Shown piece after piece: positions 4,975-8,467 of a stretch of 8,467 nucleotides of DNA. The notes beneath the pieces were generated by a model. That model saw nothing but the letters and a program-made list of their open reading frames with translations. It was not told the origin of the DNA and did no database searches. A program made the translations under genes and the position numbers. Position 1 is the stretch's first letter; every line of letters begins with the position of its first letter. This stretch comes from JBGQJN01 sp964423175. GTDB taxonomy: Bacteria > Patescibacteriota > Minisyncoccia > 2-02-FULL-40-12 > IGHO2-01-FULL-4-A. The DNA lies in the NCBI GenBank assembly GCA_964423175.1, contig CAYRDM010000023.1, positions 1-8,467 of the forward strand, given 5' to 3'.

Positions 4975-6114
4975 TCAGTTATAATAACCGAGGGCTTCCA
5001 AGCCTGGAAGTTTTTCACCCGCTAAAAAATCAAGCATAGCACCGCCGCCGGTAGAAACAAAACCAAACTTATCAATCATTTTGAGCTTATCTACGGCAGA
5101 GATTGTATCTCCGCCACCGATTATTGATTTTGAGACGCCAGACACAGCCTCGGCGACAACCCTAGTTCCTTTTGAAAAAATCTCAACTTCAGACAATCCC
5201 ATTGGGCCATTCCAAACTACTGTTTTAGAATTTTTTATAATATCCGCAAAATTTTTAGAGCTTTGTGGACCAATATCTAAAATCGCAAAGTCAGGATCTA
5301 TATCCTGGAGCGGGACAACATTTGTTATAGACTTGCCAGTTTTATCCTTGGAAATAAGAATATCTGTTGGTAATAAAACCTTATCACTTTTAAAATCCAG
5401 ATTAACATCATCATCTACCAAGGATTTGCCTATTTTTATTCCGGCATATTTGAAAAAATTATTGGCCAGAGCCCCGCCTATTAAAATATTTTTTGATTTG
5501 TTGATAAGGTTCTTGATCACTGGAAGTTTTGTTGAAATCTTTGCACCACCCAAAACCACCACCTTTTCTTCCGCAGGTGATTCAATCACATATTCCAGGT
5601 TCTTAATTTCTTTATCCAGGTTCAGCCCCGCATAAGAAGGGAGAATTTTGGTTATGGCTGAAATTGATGCATGTTTTCTGTGCGAAGTCGCAAAAGCTTC
5701 GTTCACATAGTAATCGAAGTCTGCAGAGATTTTCTTTGCGAAAGACTCATCGTTGGCGATCTCTCCGGGATCCTGTCTTAAATTTTCTAAAAGCAAAATC
5801 TTGCTAACCTTGAACAAATCATCGATTGAAGACAATTCGTCATGAGGCACAAGAGTAAGCGTGTGGCTCAGTATCTCACCCAGCTGTTCTGTAATGGGCA
5901 GAAAAGATAGGCCCGGAGCATCGTGTCCCAAATGAGCCAATAAAAGAACCTTGGCACCATTATTCAAGAGATACTCTACTGTTGGCATCTGGGTTTTAAT
6001 TCTAAAATCCTCTTCAATCTTCCCATCGACAATAGGAACGTCAAAATCAACTCGAAGCAATATTTTTTTGCCTTCAATTTCTTTTTTATTTAATTCATTT
6101 ACTAACTTAATCAT
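4975..6114 (-). CDS. pgk: Phosphoglycerate kinase
   Basis: Transfers phosphate from 1,3-bisphosphoglycerate to ADP in glycolysis (cytoplasm). At 379 residues it is slightly short for the family. N-domain motifs are RVDFDVP (21-27), R38, AHLGHD (60-65), ENLRQDPGE (110-118) with R113, and NEAFATSHRKHAS (138-150) with R146. Nucleotide-domain motifs are VLGGAKIS (187-194), GGALANNF (213-220), DIGPQS (280-285), VWNGPMG (300-306), GGGDT (333-337) and STGGGAM (354-360). Two substrate-side positions differ from the norm. The usual Asn of RVDFNVP is Asp25, and the Arg of the usual SHLGR motif is His64. Most other key residues are kept, so it is probably functional. The start overlaps the tpiA stop as ATGA (4 nt), and the DHH gene begins 5 nt after its stop. 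Confidence 0.97.
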   Translation of the reverse strand: MIKLVNELNKKEIEGKKILLRVDFDVPIVDGKIEEDFRIKTQMPTVEYLLNNGAKVLLLAHLGHDAPGLSFLPITEQLGEILSHTLTLVPHDELSSIDDLFKVSKILLLENLRQDPGEIANDESFAKKISADFDYYVNEAFATSHRKHASISAITKILPSYAGLNLDKEIKNLEYVIESPAEEKVVVLGGAKISTKLPVIKNLINKSKNILIGGALANNFFKYAGIKIGKSLVDDDVNLDFKSDKVLLPTDILISKDKTGKSITNVVPLQDIDPDFAILDIGPQSSKNFADIIKNSKTVVWNGPMGLSEVEIFSKGTRVVAEAVSGVSKSIIGGGDTISAVDKLKMIDKFGFVSTGGGAMLDFLAGEKLPGLEALGYYN

Positions 6115-6812
6115 AAAGTTGAGGCAATCTTTAATATATTGGCAAACTCTTCCTTGCGCAAACTAGCAGCACCGATAACCGCACCGATAATTTCTGGGTG
6201 TTTAAGAAAATCAGCCACGTTACCTTCGTTAATACTGCCCCCGTACAAGCACGCGACAGACTCAATGTTATAGTTATCAAATAAAAATTTATTTATGACA
6301 GCTACCGCCTCAACTGTATTCTCTGGGGTGTCCGGCACAGCATCTTTGTTGGTACTTATCGCCCAAACTGGTTCATACGCAAACAAAACTCTTGAGATTT
6401 GTTCATTGTTCAAGCCGGCCAGGTCACTTTTCATTTGCTGTTCAATATAAAGCCTTCGATCGTCTCCCCTCTCCCTTTCCCCCACCAAAAGGATAGGTAT
6501 GATGCCGCTAGATAAAGCGGCTTTAATTTTATTATTTATAATCTCGTCGCTTTCGCCGATTTTGTATCGTCTATCTGAATGGCCAACAAGAACATGACTT
6601 ACGCCAACGTCGGTAATTCCGCCAAATAAATCCTGGGCGCCGAGATATCTTCTATCAATCGCTGCTAAGTCATTTATAAAATCGGCAGGAGGGCAGATTA
6701 ATGTCCTGACATTATCCTGCAACGCGGCAGATCCAACCTCTGCTGAATAAAGGTCCCTAGCTTCCTGAAGATTATCGGGATGCGCTTTCCAATTTGCAAT
6801 TATTATTTTCAT
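6111..6812 (-). CDS. tpiA: Triosephosphate isomerase, shortened (loop 3 deleted)
   Basis: Interconverts dihydroxyacetone phosphate and glyceraldehyde 3-phosphate. It has 233 residues against about 250 for the family. Catalytic residues are present: K9 in ANWK (6-9), H78 in LVGHSDRR (75-82), E147 in YEPVWAIS (146-153). The phosphate-binding YGGS (190-193) and the IGAASL end motif (213-218, usually GGASL) are also there. The lid loop 6 is lengthened or altered around PDTPENT (160-166). Between GAQD (58-61) and VGVSHVLVGH (69-78) the family normally has about 25 residues including G-A-F-T-G-E of loop 3. Here only a few remain (LFGGITD). That loop normally reaches into the partner subunit. The conserved Cys of LCVGE is Leu (ILLVGE, 107-112). 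ATGA overlaps join it to dedA before it and pgk after it. Confidence 0.95.
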   Translation of the reverse strand: MKIIIANWKAHPDNLQEARDLYSAEVGSAALQDNVRTLICPPADFINDLAAIDRRYLGAQDLFGGITDVGVSHVLVGHSDRRYKIGESDEIINNKIKAALSSGIIPILLVGERERGDDRRLYIEQQMKSDLAGLNNEQISRVLFAYEPVWAISTNKDAVPDTPENTVEAVAVINKFLFDNYNIESVACLYGGSINEGNVADFLKHPEIIGAVIGAASLRKEEFANILKIASTL

Positions 6813-7420
6813 TTTGATTTTCTAAAATGTTTAAAAATAAAAAATATTAATCCTAGTAAAATAACTGAAAATATTAAAAGCTCGAACTTGTGGAAATATG
6901 GTCTTAGAAAATTCCAGTTATTGCCCGCAACATAACCTACATAAATCAAAGGCAAATTCCAAGCCAAAGAACCCAGAAAAGTATAAAAAACAAAGTCTCT
7001 GAAATTAATCCTACTTACGCCTATAATCAATGAGCTGAAAGTCCTGACACCCGGAATTAATCTAGAAAAAAACGATATTCTAGAATGATAGTGGTTCGTC
7101 CACCTTTCCATAGCGGCGACATCCTTATCATGAATTAGCAAATATTTGCCGAAGCGATTCAAAAATGGTTTGCCTCCCCAAAAACCAATCCAATAAACAA
7201 TTATGGCTCCGGCAAGGTTGGCAAAGGTAGCAACCAAGATAATTATATAAAAGTTCAACCTACCCGAGGAAACCAGAAATCCGCTAAACGGCAAAACGAC
7301 TTCTGAGGGTATCGGAATCGCGGCACTTTCAAGTGCCATTGTAAAAAAAATTCCAAAATAACCAAACTTTGCGATAACAGCAAGGGACCAGATTATAATT
7401 TTTTCAATCAGATTAGACAA
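6809..7420 (-). CDS. DedA family membrane protein, probable undecaprenyl-phosphate flippase
   Basis: A 203-residue polytopic membrane protein of the DedA/VTT family, members of which return undecaprenyl phosphate across the membrane in bacteria. Hydrophobic segments lie near residues 8-30, 41-52, 57-80, 145-166 and 180-198. The family signature is present: ALESAAIPIPSE (29-40) with acidic E31 and E40, and SRLIPGVRTFSSLIIG (119-134) with R120 and R126. The 6-residue spacing of these arginines equals that of the essential pair R130/R136 in E. coli YqjA. The start is TTG at 7420, two bases after the galT stop. No in-frame ATG lies upstream before a stop, and the next ATG falls inside the signature (residue 28), so TTG is the best choice. 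Location with sugar genes fits a carrier-lipid recycling role, which is inference. Confidence 0.93.
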   Translation of the reverse strand: MSNLIEKIIIWSLAVIAKFGYFGIFFTMALESAAIPIPSEVVLPFSGFLVSSGRLNFYIIILVATFANLAGAIIVYWIGFWGGKPFLNRFGKYLLIHDKDVAAMERWTNHYHSRISFFSRLIPGVRTFSSLIIGVSRINFRDFVFYTFLGSLAWNLPLIYVGYVAGNNWNFLRPYFHKFELLIFSVILLGLIFFIFKHFRKSK

Positions 7421-7422
7421 AT

Positions 7423-8418
7423 TTAAATTTTTATTTCTCTAAGCAAAGCGGCAGCCTCATCTGGATCAATTGAACTCCCATCTATTCCACTGCCCAACTC
7501 AAATCCACCGGCGATAGGGGTCCTGGGTAATATCTCGACGTGCCAAGTGTAAAAATCATGTGGTTCTGTTTCTACTCCTTCAAGAGGAGCAGTATGAATA
7601 AAAAAATTGAAATCAGGATCATCCAAGCCTTTAAAAATTTTGTACAAAACAGCCTTCATCGCACTGGCAAGATATGGTAAAAGTTCTTTCGGCATTTTCT
7701 CGAAATGGGCATGACTGTCTTTGGGAAAAATCCTAACCTCATAAGGGACCTTGGATACGAAAGGACAGAAAGCGACAAAAAAGTCATTCTCATAAACAAT
7801 CCTTTTCTTTTCCTGAATTTCCCAACCCACTATTTCGTCATAAATTCTTTTACCATTACGTTTATAAAACTCTTCCGAACCGCTAATACTACGCTTAACA
7901 TCAGGGGGTAGAATGGGAATAGACATTATCTGAGAGTGCGGATGAACCAAAGATGCGCCAGCATTACCGCCCTTATTGTGAAAAATAATAATATACTTAC
8001 CCAAATTCCTGGCAGCAATCTCGGCATATCTCTCTTGATATATTTTAAATATCTGAGCAAACTCTTCTTGAGAAAAATCATGCAAATGCATTTCATGATT
8101 TCTAAATATCACAACCTCGTGTGAACCTCTTGCTTCGCGAACGCTAAAAGGCCCATTTTTTTTCAAAAGATCGGGAGCGGTTTCTAAAACAGCAGGATAT
8201 TTGTTTTTTGAAACTTTTATTAACCAGTCCGTCTCTTCCTTATTAGGATAGGTCTTTATAACCTCGTTGCCGTTAGCTTCTGGGTCTTCGAAAGGACATT
8301 TGGATTTATCCCCCAAAACCTTTTTGGGACTTTTTGAGTCCATATATCTCTTCGCCCTATCCGTTGCAAGCAAAATCCATTCACCAGAAACTAAATCTTG
8401 TCTAAATTCATTAGGCAT
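7423..8418 (-). CDS. galT: Galactose-1-phosphate uridylyltransferase-like protein (HIT superfamily)
   Basis: A 331-residue member of the GalT branch of the HIT fold, exchanging UMP between UDP-glucose and hexose-1-phosphate. The active site is HPHSQ (159-163); H161 is the expected nucleophile that carries the UMP. N148 and N152 precede it in NKGGNAG. The C-terminal half keeps HTAP (275-278), the WHVEILPR stretch (292-299) and AGGFELGSG (303-311), close to thermophilic bacterial GalT proteins. The N-terminal zinc motif is changed: the usual CPFC reads CPFE (41-44), leaving C41, E44, H108 and H159 as possible ligands. Related nucleotidyltransferases of the same fold (ATP adenylyl- or sulfate adenylyltransferases) cannot be fully excluded. 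The ATG at 8418 follows an in-frame stop and has no Shine-Dalgarno. DedA begins 2 nt after the stop. Confidence 0.88.
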   Translation of the reverse strand: MPNEFRQDLVSGEWILLATDRAKRYMDSKSPKKVLGDKSKCPFEDPEANGNEVIKTYPNKEETDWLIKVSKNKYPAVLETAPDLLKKNGPFSVREARGSHEVVIFRNHEMHLHDFSQEEFAQIFKIYQERYAEIAARNLGKYIIIFHNKGGNAGASLVHPHSQIMSIPILPPDVKRSISGSEEFYKRNGKRIYDEIVGWEIQEKKRIVYENDFFVAFCPFVSKVPYEVRIFPKDSHAHFEKMPKELLPYLASAMKAVLYKIFKGLDDPDFNFFIHTAPLEGVETEPHDFYTWHVEILPRTPIAGGFELGSGIDGSSIDPDEAAALLREIKI

Positions 8419-8467
8419 ATTTGTTGGTTAATAAATTCCATCTAATCTTCAGTGTCTCTGTTAAGAC
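8411..8467 (-). CDS. Possible C-terminal end of an upstream gene, cut by the window edge
   Basis: Of the three minus-strand frames entering from the right edge, only one is open. It encodes VLTETLKIRWNLLTNKYA and ends with TAA at 8413-8411, overlapping the galT start by 8 nt. Tight overlap is the rule for this operon, which is the main support. Eighteen residues are too few to name a family, and a chance open frame of this length is not unlikely. Confidence 0.35.
   Translation of the reverse strand, partial: VLTETLKIRWNLLTNKYA

Noticed and set aside
5081..5635. 184-codon open frame on the plus strand
   Set aside because: It is fully antisense to pgk, whose motifs are unmistakable, and the translation is a serine/isoleucine-rich shadow.
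1..8467. Recoding of TGA (genetic code 25, seen in Gracilibacteria)
   Set aside because: TGA serves as the stop of dedA, tpiA, pgk and the sugar transferase at sensible positions, and no gene needs TGA as a sense codon.
1..8467. CRISPR array, tRNA genes, insertion sequence or phage remnants
   Set aside because: No spaced direct repeats, cloverleaf-like sequence, transposase or terminal inverted repeats were seen; gene-free stretches are all about 100 bp or shorter and are accounted for by promoters and terminators.

Overview
The window looks like a compact, AT-rich bacterial chromosome segment. The standard code fits: TGA ends several genes and no sense TGA is needed. I infer a member of the Candidate Phyla Radiation (Patescibacteria) or a similar streamlined lineage. 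The reasons are 2-5 nt gaps and ATGA overlaps between genes, mostly weak or absent Shine-Dalgarno sequences, shortened glycolytic enzymes, a DUF5317 protein, and the absence of mobile elements. This assignment is inference and was not tested by phylogeny.

Right part (about 3650-8467, minus strand, read right to left): a tightly packed six-gene operon. Its genes are galT-like uridylyltransferase, DedA membrane protein, triosephosphate isomerase, phosphoglycerate kinase, DHH phosphohydrolase and RNase HI. All junctions are gaps of 5 nt or less or 4-nt overlaps. A possible tail of one more upstream gene overlaps the galT start. The operon combines sugar-nucleotide entry, undecaprenyl-phosphate recycling, lower glycolysis and nucleic-acid turnover.

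Centre (about 3103-3652, plus strand): the RNase P RNA gene (rnpB, class A), with a near-consensus promoter and a strong hairpin terminator. That hairpin lies between two convergent units and can also stop the RNase HI operon.

Left part (1-3071, minus strand): a polyprenyl-phosphate sugar-1-phosphate transferase (initiator of lipid-linked glycan synthesis), a DUF5317 membrane protein, an unrecognised 133-residue protein, and the N-terminal part of a GT4 glycosyltransferase cut by the window edge. The first three each have a recognisable promoter candidate. DUF5317 and the 133-residue gene each end in a hairpin terminator. The sugar transferase and the glycosyltransferase point to a surface-glycan locus continuing beyond the left edge. 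DedA, in the other operon, would recycle the lipid carrier such a pathway consumes.

I see no CRISPR array, tRNA, transposon or clearly new multi-gene system. The most unusual points are a triosephosphate isomerase lacking its dimer-forming loop 3, a phosphoglycerate kinase with two altered substrate-site residues, an enlarged RNase P RNA, and a sugar-transferase gene that appears to be transcribed almost leaderless.
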